Below, in pieces: positions 1-7,649 of a stretch of 64,000 bases of DNA (position 1 is its first letter; each line of letters begins with the position of its first letter). The notes under the pieces are model-generated. The model was not told the origin of the DNA and did not search any database. It worked only from the letters and a program-made list of their open reading frames with translations. A program made the position numbers and the translations under genes. Origin of the DNA: Indolivaga macrotermitis (GTDB taxonomy: Bacteria; Bacteroidota; Bacteroidia; Bacteroidales; Dysgonomonadaceae); assembly GCF_900128985.1 (NCBI RefSeq), contig NZ_FQUC01000017.1, positions 28,984-92,983 of the forward strand, given 5' to 3'.

Positions 1-1417
1 TTCCTGATGTAGGAGGCATTCCGTATTCCAAAGCCCTCAGGAAATCCTGATCTATAAACATAGCTTCATCATCTCCTTTTTCAGACAACTTCAATTGTTC
101 CTCGAAACGCCCTCTCTGATCGATAGGGTCATTCAATTCAGAATAAGCATTGGCCAGTTCTTTTCCATTGACCATCAACTCGAAACGCTCTGTCAGATCA
201 GGATTATTCCGGTGACGTTTACACAACGGAGACATTTCTATTGGGTAATCGGTTATAAATGTCGGCTGAATGTAAGTTCCTTCACATTTTTCACCGAAAA
301 TCTCATCGATCAATTTACCTTTACCCATAGTTTCGTCTTGCTCTACTCCCAGCTGTTTGCAAACTTCGCGAAGCTGGTTTTCATCCATTCCGGCAATGTC
401 GACACCTGTTTTTTCCTTGATGGCATCAATCATTGTTACCCGTTTGTATGGTGCTTTAAAGTCGATAATATTATCGCCTACCTTTACTTCGGTTGTTCCT
501 AATACATCAAGGCTTATCTTTTCGAGCATTTGCTCGGTAAATTCCATCATCCAGTTGTAGTCTTTATAGGCTACATAAATTTCCATTACGGTAAATTCGG
601 GATTATGTGTACGATCCATACCTTCGTTTCGGAAGTTCCGCGAGAACTCGTATACTCCATCAAAGCCTCCGACAATCAGACGCTTTAGGTACAACTCATT
701 TGCAATACGAAGGTATAAGGGAATATCCAGTGCATTGTGATGTGTTATGAACGGACGTGCCGAAGCTCCACCCGGAATACTCTGTAAAACAGGAGTATCC
801 ACTTCAAGGTAACCCTTCTCATTGAAAAAGTTACGCATAGAGTTAAACACCTTTGTCCGTTTTACGAAAATATCTTTTGTGCCTTCATTAACGACCAAGT
901 CAACATAACGTTGACGATAACGTTGTTCGGGATCGGTAAAACCATCATAGGTCACCCCGTCTTTCACTTTTACAACTGGTAACGGACGAAGTGATTTTGA
1001 CAATACAGTCAGACTTTCTGCATGGATAGATATTTCTCCCATTTGGGTACGGAATACATATCCGGTGATTCCAATAAAATCACCAATATCTAATAATTTC
1101 TTGAATACAACATTGTACAGATCTTTATTTTCATCCGGACACAGATCATCTCTTGAGATATACACCTGAATACGCCCTTCCGAATCTTGCAACTCTACAA
1201 AAGAGGCTTTTCCCATAATACGGCGTCCCATAATACGACCTGCAATAGACACCTGCCGTTTTTCGGGGGCATCGTCTACAAAGTTCTGTTTTATCTCTTG
1301 TGAGTAAGCATTGGTTTCATACAACGCCGCGGGATATGGGTCTATGCCCAATTGACGCATTTCTTCTAGACTGTTTCTTCGAACAATTTCCTGTTCACTT
1401 AATTCAAGGATACTCAT
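1..1417 (-). CDS. lysS: Lysyl-tRNA synthetase, class II (3' end cut by window)
   Basis: Charges tRNA-Lys with lysine in the cytoplasm. Translating the minus strand from the ATG at 1417 gives 472 residues (MSILELSEQEIVRRNSLEEM...) without a stop before the window edge. The OB-fold anticodon-binding domain lies around residues 55-165, with GRIMGRRIMGKASFVELQD visible. The class II catalytic core follows, with motif 2 seen as FRNEGMDRTHNPEFTVMEIY. Motif 3 and the C-terminus lie outside the window. Family members in this phylum are about 575 residues, so roughly 100 residues are missing. The next gene on this strand (HU-LysM, ending at 1705) is followed by a terminator, so lysS is probably transcribed separately. 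The identification is firm. Confidence 0.96.
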   Translation of the reverse strand, partial: MSILELSEQEIVRRNSLEEMRQLGIDPYPAALYETNAYSQEIKQNFVDDAPEKRQVSIAGRIMGRRIMGKASFVELQDSEGRIQVYISRDDLCPDENKDLYNVVFKKLLDIGDFIGITGYVFRTQMGEISIHAESLTVLSKSLRPLPVVKVKDGVTYDGFTDPEQRYRQRYVDLVVNEGTKDIFVKRTKVFNSMRNFFNEKGYLEVDTPVLQSIPGGASARPFITHHNALDIPLYLRIANELYLKRLIVGGFDGVYEFSRNFRNEGMDRTHNPEFTVMEIYVAYKDYNWMMEFTEQMLEKISLDVLGTTEVKVGDNIIDFKAPYKRVTMIDAIKEKTGVDIAGMDENQLREVCKQLGVEQDETMGKGKLIDEIFGEKCEGTYIQPTFITDYPIEMSPLCKRHRNNPDLTERFELMVNGKELANAYSELNDPIDQRGRFEEQLKLSEKGDDEAMFIDQDFLRALEYGMPPTSG

Positions 1418-1642
1418 TATAATTTTCTTTTCTTTAATCTAATTACCTTTCTCTTACTTGCTTTTATTTTCAGACAAGAAGATTCCGTTTTTAAGAATAC
1501 CACATCACAACCTATTAAACATTTGCTGTTTTGTAATAATTCAGATTTTCCTCAATACTACTTTCTTCTATAGATTTTTATAAAAAGTCGCAAGTTGTAA
1601 AATTACAAATTATTGGGTTTATATTCACATATATTCAATAAA

Positions 1643-1678
1643 AAAAGAATAAGGACTCATCAGAATCCTTATTCTTTT
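1643..1678 (-). terminator. Rho-independent terminator after the HU-LysM gene
   Basis: A 13-bp inverted repeat (1643-1655 with 1666-1678, AAAAGAATAAGGA) has a 10-nt loop and ends in T-rich sequence on either strand. It lies 27 nt past the stop of the minus-strand gene at 1705 and upstream of lysS. The rest of the 1418-1704 interval shows nothing else I can name. Confidence 0.75.
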
Positions 1679-1704
1679 CAGATATATTTTGTCGATATAA
1701 AGCT

Positions 1705-3795
1705 TTATCTTAAAATTCTTTCGGCAAGGTTCTTTGCCTTTTGTATCTCCCGCTGATCTTTTGTACTGGATACTCCGTAATCATCCAAATCGGGTATAAC
1801 CAGATTGGTTCCTATAGGAACACGGTTCGGGTTTTGAATTCTGCTTTTATTAGCCTGATAAATATACACCCAGAAGTCTCCGTTTCCGTAATGCTTTGTC
1901 GAAAGGTTGCGTAATGTCACCCCTCTTCTGATAACATCGTATTTAGGCTTCGACTGTTGCTTCTTTACCTCCTCGGTTTTATTTGCGGCAGTCTCCCGTG
2001 CTGCTACTTCGGTTTTAGGTGTCTTTGGTGGATATTTAAGCAAATACATTTGAGCCTTATTTATCACCTCTATCTTTAAATTCTTTGATATTTCCCTATC
2101 CGGTACATGCGTTTTTTTAGAAGCCGAATCTTGCTTTGCAGGAACAGGCGCAACGTTAGCAGGTAATGCTGCAGGTGTTACTTTGACCGAATCTGCGGAT
2201 CTGTTTGTTTTCAAAGAATCCAGCAGTGAACTTGTTTCAGCTATACTATCATCCGCTTCGTCGATCAGAGGTAGTGTATCGGATGTTGTTAAATTCAACC
2301 TATCCAGTTTATTCTCATAATCGTATTTTACATTGAATAGCGGAATAACGTTATATGCAATAAATCCGAGGACAACCAAACCCAGTAATGTCCATGGTAA
2401 CACCTTCTTTATCTTGTCACCTAAAGTAGGGGCATAATAGTCATGATAAGGTATTTCTACATCATCGATATTCTCGGAATATGCTACACTTCTGATTGTT
2501 GTAGGCTTATTATTTCCAACCTGATTAACAACAGGTTCTATATTCTTATCTGCATTGTCGGAATCTTCAATATCTAAGAAATCCGTTTCTGATATAACTA
2601 TATCATCATCCCGTAGAAGCGGACGCTCCGGATCTTCATCGGTAAAGATTTTATCATCGTCAGATATATGCTTCAAATCCCATGGGTTTGATTTTGCTGC
2701 CGAAGCATCCACAGGTTTCTCTTCTGATGGCTTGGACAACACTTTCGCCGGAGGCAAAGTCACATCGTCTTCGGTCTCTATTTCAGAATCAACATCGATC
2801 AGATCATCCAGCTCCAATTCTGATCTCGATGGAACGATCGGCTCAATATATTGCTTTTCCGAGTCCCTCTTACGTGTATCTGGTTTTATCTTATCCTGAG
2901 GGGTTGCTTCTGTAACAATTTCGTTCTCTACTACATCTGGTGTAGGCATTTCCTCTACAACCCTCTGTTTTTTCTCTTCCGTTTTTATTGGAGCAGACAC
3001 AGTATTACTCTCTACATCCTGCGGTACATGCTCTTCCTTAACTTCTTCTACTTGCTTTGGTTCGGGTTGCTTTTCTGGCTGAATAGAATAATCCTGCGTC
3101 GGTGTTCTATCCCCTTTTACAGGAGGAGCTGTATTAACAGAAACACTTACCAAGTCCTCTTTAGGCAAGGTGATTGTGATGGAATCGGGTTTCTTTTCCG
3201 TCGAGCTAAATGTATATGTGTATGAATACGAGCTAAATGACGGATACTGAACCGGCGGAGTAGTTGGTCTTACCGGTTGTCCTTCAACCTTATCTTTAAT
3301 TGGTTGTTCTATATCTTTTTTTGCCTCTTCCGGTTTATCTTCGGGCATCTTTGTTTCTTTCGGATTATTACTCACAGTTTCCTCTTGTGGAATATCAATG
3401 ATATATTCTTTTTCATCATCCTCGCTTATATCGTCATTCAAATCGGCGTCATCAGACGAATCAAAATCAACTCCGTCTTCCAACAAAATTGTTTCGAATT
3501 GCGAGAAAGGTTTATTAACTAAATTTTTTAACGTTTTATCGGGTACAAAACTCAATTTATAATGAGCCCGTATTTCTATTTTTTCACCGGTATTAACATC
3601 GACACTTTCACGACTGCTTACTGCTACCAGCTTAAACGTACCAAAATCTTTGATCTTGACAGAGTCATTCTCAAAGATACGGTCGAGTATTAGCTGGAAG
3701 AATTCCCTAAAAAAAGAGTCTGCTTCCTTTTTTGTTATTTTAGACTTCTTGGCCAGAAGGTCTACCAAATCCTGAAGTGCTAGCTTATTACTCAT
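1705..3795 (-). CDS. HU-domain / transmembrane / LysM fusion protein
   Basis: A 696-residue protein joining a nucleoid-type domain to a cell-wall-type domain. Residues 1-95 form an HU/IHF-like domain (KIKDFGTFKLVAVSSRESVD resembles the HU arm region). Residues about 105-460 are low-complexity, acidic then Pro/Glu/Lys-rich, and look disordered. One membrane segment lies at about 464-487 (LPWTLLGLVVLGFIAYNVI), preceded by KIKK, which predicts the N-terminus inside. The C-terminal part (about 617-670) is LysM-like (FWVYIYQANKSRIQNPNR, then PIGTNLVIPDL), a peptidoglycan-binding fold. There is no signal peptide. Its start overlaps the end of the 96-residue HU gene by 8 nt, implying translational coupling. 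Inference: a physical link between DNA and cell wall. The domains are clear; the cellular role is not known to me. Confidence 0.85.
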   Translation of the reverse strand: MSNKLALQDLVDLLAKKSKITKKEADSFFREFFQLILDRIFENDSVKIKDFGTFKLVAVSSRESVDVNTGEKIEIRAHYKLSFVPDKTLKNLVNKPFSQFETILLEDGVDFDSSDDADLNDDISEDDEKEYIIDIPQEETVSNNPKETKMPEDKPEEAKKDIEQPIKDKVEGQPVRPTTPPVQYPSFSSYSYTYTFSSTEKKPDSITITLPKEDLVSVSVNTAPPVKGDRTPTQDYSIQPEKQPEPKQVEEVKEEHVPQDVESNTVSAPIKTEEKKQRVVEEMPTPDVVENEIVTEATPQDKIKPDTRKRDSEKQYIEPIVPSRSELELDDLIDVDSEIETEDDVTLPPAKVLSKPSEEKPVDASAAKSNPWDLKHISDDDKIFTDEDPERPLLRDDDIVISETDFLDIEDSDNADKNIEPVVNQVGNNKPTTIRSVAYSENIDDVEIPYHDYYAPTLGDKIKKVLPWTLLGLVVLGFIAYNVIPLFNVKYDYENKLDRLNLTTSDTLPLIDEADDSIAETSSLLDSLKTNRSADSVKVTPAALPANVAPVPAKQDSASKKTHVPDREISKNLKIEVINKAQMYLLKYPPKTPKTEVAARETAANKTEEVKKQQSKPKYDVIRRGVTLRNLSTKHYGNGDFWVYIYQANKSRIQNPNRVPIGTNLVIPDLDDYGVSSTKDQREIQKAKNLAERILR

Positions 3796-4078
3796 TTTCA
3801 GACAGTTTTTTCAGTTTATCTTTCACTACTTGTCCTGGCCTGAATGCCGGAGTAATTTTAGGAGGTACCAGAAAACGCTGTTTTGAAACGGGATTAACAG
3901 AAACCCGTTCCTGCCGCCTCTTTGTTTCGAATAGTCCGAAACCTTGAATATTTATTGAATTAGTACTTGCTAAGTTAGTATTTACAATCGAAACCGCATC
4001 TTCTAAAACAGATGCAGTCTGGTTCTGGCTCCAGTCCAACCGTCTCGAAAGTTCAGCTATTAATTCCTTATTTGTCAT
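3788..4078 (-). CDS. HU family DNA-binding protein
   Basis: A 96-residue HU/IHF-family protein: an N-terminal helical dimerisation part (MTNKELIAELSRRLDWSQ), then the beta-arm region (INIQGFGLFETKRRQERVSV) and a C-terminal part with PPKITPAFRPG. HU proteins bind and bend DNA non-specifically as dimers and help to organise the nucleoid. The gene lies 30 nt after rimO on the same strand and overlaps the HU-LysM gene by 8 nt, so the two HU-domain proteins are probably made together and might hetero-dimerise (inference). Length is normal for the family (90-100 residues). Confidence 0.92.
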   Translation of the reverse strand: MTNKELIAELSRRLDWSQNQTASVLEDAVSIVNTNLASTNSINIQGFGLFETKRRQERVSVNPVSKQRFLVPPKITPAFRPGQVVKDKLKKLSENE

Positions 4079-4108
4079 AAATTCTCAGGTTTCGTGTGAC
4101 CTTAAATT

Positions 4109-5407
4109 TTACGATACAATGTCCGCATATATATCAAATGGCTCGGCACTTGTTACTTTAACATTGTATATCTCCCCAATTTTCAATTCTTTATCTTTAG
4201 TTACCAATACTTCCGGATCCACCTCAGGCGAATCAAATTCCGTACGGCCTATATAATAGTCTTCGTCTTCTCGATCAATTATAACTTGTAATACTTTACC
4301 TATTTTCGCTTCATTAGAATCTAGTGCTACACGCTCCTGGATAGCCATTAACACATCCATTCTTTCCTGCTTAACACTTTCCGGTATATTGTCTTCGTAT
4401 TCGGAATAAGCATATGTGCCTTCTTCGTTTGAATAAGGAAAGGCGCCCATCCTTTCGAATTTTACGTCTTTCACGAATTGTACCAATTCTTCAAAATCAG
4501 CATCGGTTTCACCCGGATGCCCTACCAAAAAAGTTGTACGGATATGTATCCCCGGTACTTCCCGTCTAATCCTATTAATCAGCTCAATAGTTTCCTTTTT
4601 AGATATATTCCTTCGCATTTTGGTTAACATATTGTCACTAATATGCTGAAGCGCTATATCAAGATATTTACAAACGTTATCTTTTTCGCGCATAACCCGA
4701 AGTACATCATATGGGAATTTCGCAGGATATGCATAATGTAATCTAATCCACTCTACCCCATCTACTTCAGATATTCGCTCTATAAGCTCTGCCAGCTTCA
4801 TCTCTTTATAGAGGTCTAGTCCATAATAAGACAAATCCTGAGCTATAATCTGGAATTCTTTAACACCTTGCCCGACAAGCGACCTCACTTCCTGTACGAT
4901 TTCTTCTATCGAACGGGATTTATGCCGTCCTGTCATTATAGGAATAGAACAATATGAACAAGCCCTGTTACACCCTTCTGATATTTTCAGATAAGCATAA
5001 TGACTGGGTGTTGTAAGTGCTCTTTCGTATTCGACATCCTGCTTGAAAGACTTCCCTAAGTCTGATATAAGCCCCTTCCATCCGAATTTTCCGTAAAATC
5101 TATCGACTTCAGGTATCTCGGTTCGAAGCTCTTCCATATATCTTTCAGATAAGCAACCCATTACAAACAGCTTGCTTAACTTCCTATTCTTCTTCGCTTG
5201 TGCAAACCCCAAAATCGTATTAATCGATTCTTCTTTTGCATCGCCTATAAAGCCACAAGTATTTATAACCACTATTTCACCTTCTGGCTTTTCGGGATCA
5301 TGCTTCACAGTATACCCATTAGCCAACAATTGCTTCATTAACATCTCAGAATCTACCAGATTCTTCGAACAGCCTAATGTTACAACATCTATCTGATTCT
5401 TTTTCAT
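4109..5407 (-). CDS. rimO: Ribosomal protein S12 methylthiotransferase RimO
   Basis: A radical SAM enzyme that adds a methylthio group to a conserved aspartate of ribosomal protein S12. The 432 residues show the N-terminal MTTase domain (VVTLGCSKNLVDSEMLMKQL, with cysteines for the second Fe-S cluster), the radical SAM CX3CX2C motif in EGCNRACSYCSIPIMTGRHK, and a C-terminal TRAM-like region (about 370-432). Start and length are typical. It lies 72 nt downstream of ftsY and 30 nt upstream of the HU gene on the same strand, so ftsY-rimO-HU-HU/LysM may be one transcript. Confidence 0.96.
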   Translation of the reverse strand: MKKNQIDVVTLGCSKNLVDSEMLMKQLLANGYTVKHDPEKPEGEIVVINTCGFIGDAKEESINTILGFAQAKKNRKLSKLFVMGCLSERYMEELRTEIPEVDRFYGKFGWKGLISDLGKSFKQDVEYERALTTPSHYAYLKISEGCNRACSYCSIPIMTGRHKSRSIEEIVQEVRSLVGQGVKEFQIIAQDLSYYGLDLYKEMKLAELIERISEVDGVEWIRLHYAYPAKFPYDVLRVMREKDNVCKYLDIALQHISDNMLTKMRRNISKKETIELINRIRREVPGIHIRTTFLVGHPGETDADFEELVQFVKDVKFERMGAFPYSNEEGTYAYSEYEDNIPESVKQERMDVLMAIQERVALDSNEAKIGKVLQVIIDREDEDYYIGRTEFDSPEVDPEVLVTKDKELKIGEIYNVKVTSAEPFDIYADIVS

Positions 5408-5479
5408 TCAGTTAAGAGACATCTCTAGTCCGCAAAATATATGCAATATATTAAATTGCAACTTCAAAGGTAACACAAA

Positions 5480-6436
5480 TTAATGACCAAACAAGGAGTC
5501 GACAAATTCTTTTCGCTGAAAAACCTGTAGATCATCAATACCTTCGCCCAGTCCTATATACTTTACCGGTATCTTAAACTGGTCTGAAATCCCGATAACG
5601 ACACCTCCTTTTGCCGTACCATCCAGCTTGGTGATAGCCAGAGCTGTAACATCTGTAGCCGCTGTAAATTGCTTAGCTTGTTCGAATGCGTTTTGTCCTG
5701 TCGAACCATCCAATACTAATAACACCTCGTGAGGCGCACCGGGCACTATCTTATTCATAACGCCTTTTATCTTAGACAATTCATTCATCAGGCCAACCTT
5801 ATTATGCAAACGTCCTGCAGTATCGATGATGGCCACATCTGCATTATTAGCTTTAGCCGAACTTATCGTATCGAATGCGACTGATGCAGGATCGGCTCCC
5901 ATCGACTGCTTAACAACCGGCACATCTACCCGCTCGCCCCAAATAACGAGTTGTTCTACGGCGGCGGCGCGGAAAGTATCGGCAGCTCCCAGATAAACGG
6001 ATTTTCCGGCTTTTTTAAATTGATTAGCCAGTTTTCCTATGGTTGTAGTTTTCCCTACGCCATTAACTCCGACCACCATAATTACATACGGCTTCTGGTC
6101 TGAGGGTATAGAAAAACCATCATTATTATCACTTGAATTATTCTCGGTCAGAAGATCTACAATTTCTTCTCTCAGTATCTTGCTTAACTCTTCTGTATTT
6201 ACATATTTATCTCTGGACACACGTTCCTCGATACGCTCGATAACTTTAAGAGTAGTATCAACCCCGACATCCGAGGTGATCAAAACTTCTTCGAGATCAT
6301 CCAGAACGCTGTCATCAACTTTAGACTTTCCGACAACAATACGGGACAGTTTCGAAAACATGCTTTCTTTTGTTTTCTCCAATCCCTTATCCAATGTTTC
6401 TTTTTTCTGTTTCGAAAAAAAGTCTAAAATACCCAT
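5480..6436 (-). CDS. ftsY: Signal recognition particle receptor FtsY
   Basis: SRP-receptor GTPase that docks ribosome-nascent-chain-SRP complexes at the inner membrane. The 318 residues contain the helical N domain (residues 1-95) and the NG GTPase domain with G1 GVNGVGKTTTIGKLA, AADTFRAAAVEQL, DTAGRLH, TKLDGTAKGG and the closing GLGEGIDDLQVF. The long acidic A domain of the E. coli protein is absent, as is common in this phylum. Start at 6436 is the only ATG near the N-domain start (MGILDFFSKQKKE). A -7-like promoter lies at 6495-6502. Confidence 0.97.
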   Translation of the reverse strand: MGILDFFSKQKKETLDKGLEKTKESMFSKLSRIVVGKSKVDDSVLDDLEEVLITSDVGVDTTLKVIERIEERVSRDKYVNTEELSKILREEIVDLLTENNSSDNNDGFSIPSDQKPYVIMVVGVNGVGKTTTIGKLANQFKKAGKSVYLGAADTFRAAAVEQLVIWGERVDVPVVKQSMGADPASVAFDTISSAKANNADVAIIDTAGRLHNKVGLMNELSKIKGVMNKIVPGAPHEVLLVLDGSTGQNAFEQAKQFTAATDVTALAITKLDGTAKGGVVIGISDQFKIPVKYIGLGEGIDDLQVFQRKEFVDSLFGH

Positions 6437-6494
6437 ACCTGAAATCTATTACTTTTTATTTTGCAATCATTCGTGCTATCCCGAAGATACAACA

Positions 6495-6502
6495 CAAATC
6501 TA
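6495..6502 (-). promoter_or_regulatory. Bacteroidetes -7 element for ftsY
   Basis: On the minus strand this reads TAGATTTG (consensus TAnnTTTG), about 60 nt before the ftsY ATG. It lies just after the terminator of the rpmB operon, so ftsY can start its own transcript. I see no clear -33 TTTG. Confidence 0.5.
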
Positions 6503-6518
6503 CTAAAGGAAAAACGAA

Positions 6519-6552
6519 AAAACCTCCTAACAGTTTTATGAAAGGAGGCTTT
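6519..6552 (-). terminator. Terminator of the rpmB-rpmG-DUF4295 operon
   Basis: On the minus strand AAAAGCCTCCTTT pairs with AGGAGG and is followed by a T run (6514-6522). It lies about 20 nt past the DUF4295 stop at 6571. Confidence 0.75.
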
Positions 6553-6570
6553 TAAATATTTTTAACAAGA

Positions 6571-6732
6571 TTATTTCGCAAAATAATCTTTTACAGATTC
6601 ATTCGGAACCATTTCTTCTTTAAATGTGTAAGCTCCGGTTTTAGGAGACTTTACCATTTTGATTACTTTTGCATAATTACGACCATCTTTTGATGATGGG
6701 TCGCGGTAACCTGCGACTGTCTTCTTTGCCAT
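6571..6732 (-). CDS. DUF4295 family small protein
   Basis: A 53-residue basic protein beginning MAKKTVAGYRDPSSKDGRNY and ending ESVKDYFAK. DUF4295 is a small Bacteroidetes family found directly downstream of rpmB-rpmG, exactly as here (14 nt after rpmG). Location and composition suggest a ribosome-associated or zinc-status-linked role, but the function is unknown. The start at 6732 is fixed by the clear MAKKT N-terminus, and the terminator follows at once. Confidence 0.88.
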   Translation of the reverse strand: MAKKTVAGYRDPSSKDGRNYAKVIKMVKSPKTGAYTFKEEMVPNESVKDYFAK

Positions 6733-6746
6733 GGTTTTATCTTATT

Positions 6747-6935
6747 TTACTTGATTTCTTTATGTACTGTCATTCTCTTCAAGATAGGGTTGTATTTTTT
6801 CAACTCCAATCTTTCAGTGGTGTTTCTTCTGTTCTTAGTAGTGATATATCTTGATGTTCCTGCAAGACCACTTTCTTTGTGTTCTGTACATTCCAATATC
6901 ACCTGCACTCTGTTTCCTTTTGCTTTCTTTGCCAT
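6747..6935 (-). CDS. rpmG: 50S ribosomal protein L33
   Basis: A 62-residue ribosomal protein of the large subunit ([20 protein letters not shown], then [20 protein letters not shown]). Only the first of the two zinc-ribbon cysteine positions seems kept (LECTEH), so this looks like a zinc-independent L33. It lies 21 nt after rpmB and 14 nt before DUF4295, in one operon. Confidence 0.96.
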   Translation of the reverse strand: MAKKAKGNRVQVILECTEHKESGLAGTSRYITTKNRRNTTERLELKKYNPILKRMTVHKEIK

Positions 6936-6956
6936 TTTTTAGGTCCTCCTCTTAAT

Positions 6957-7196
6957 TTAAGCTTTCAAATAACCTTTTGCTGCCGCATTTTTCAACGCTG
7001 CATCCAAACCGATTTTATTAACTGTGCGAAGACCTGCGGCTGAAATATTAAGGCTAATCCAGCAATCTTCTTCTACCCAATAGAATTTTTTTCTAAATAG
7101 GTTGACATTGAATTTTCTTTTCGTTTTCTTATTTGAGTGCGAAACATTGTTGCCAACCATAGCTTTTTTTCCTGTAATCTCACAAATCTTGGACAT
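6957..7196 (-). CDS. rpmB: 50S ribosomal protein L28
   Basis: A 79-residue large-subunit ribosomal protein ([35 protein letters not shown]). It is the first gene of the rpmB-rpmG-DUF4295 operon, driven by the strong promoter at 7254-7284. Length and start are normal. Confidence 0.97.
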   Translation of the reverse strand: MSKICEITGKKAMVGNNVSHSNKKTKRKFNVNLFRKKFYWVEEDCWISLNISAAGLRTVNKIGLDAALKNAAAKGYLKA

Positions 7197-7253
7197 CGCT
7201 ATTATATTTTATTTTTTATTTATTTTATTCCTTGTCGCAGTAAAATCAGGGTG

Positions 7254-7284
7254 CAAAATTAAATCTTTTTTTGGAAACAACAAA
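7254..7284 (-). promoter_or_regulatory. rpmB operon promoter (-33 / -7 pair)
   Basis: On the minus strand TTTG (7281-7284) is separated by exactly 19 nt from TAATTTTG (7254-7261), matching the Bacteroidetes housekeeping promoter TTTG-N19-21-TAnnTTTG. It lies about 60 nt before the rpmB ATG. Confidence 0.75.
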
Positions 7285-7649
7285 TTTTTATTGGTTAATA
7301 ACTTAGAGCCTGTTTAAATTTTATTCAACAATAATTTTATCGCTGCTATTTTTACCAAATCAGAATAAAATCATTGAATACCTTTTTAAGCTATGTTTTC
7401 GTTTACGCTCATAAATATAATAAAGTTTTTTCTATATATTGTCATTCGGTACAGATTAGGTCAGCCAGATAGACTTCATCCATAATTTACTTAAGCAGAT
7501 TCTTACAATTAAAAGCAACGAGAATTTATATTTATACCAAGAAATGGTTGCTGAGATCAATTCGAATATAGAAAAGCTTACCAATAATTTGAAATAATCT
7601 CAAAGCTGTGAATCTGCCATTCATCAAAGATTGAAAATAATTTTTTTAA
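7285..7649. other. Gene-free stretch with a short open fragment
   Basis: No gene with a convincing start lies here. On the plus strand, 7460-7597 is open for 45 codons, with no ATG near its 5' end. Its translation is helical-looking (YQEMVAEINSNIEKLTNNLK at the C-terminus) and could be the tail of a decayed gene or pure chance. Confidence 0.3.

Noticed and set aside
2555..3522. Several plus-strand frames opposite the HU-LysM gene
   Set aside because: They are antisense shadows of its repetitive acidic, Ser/Pro-rich coding sequence.
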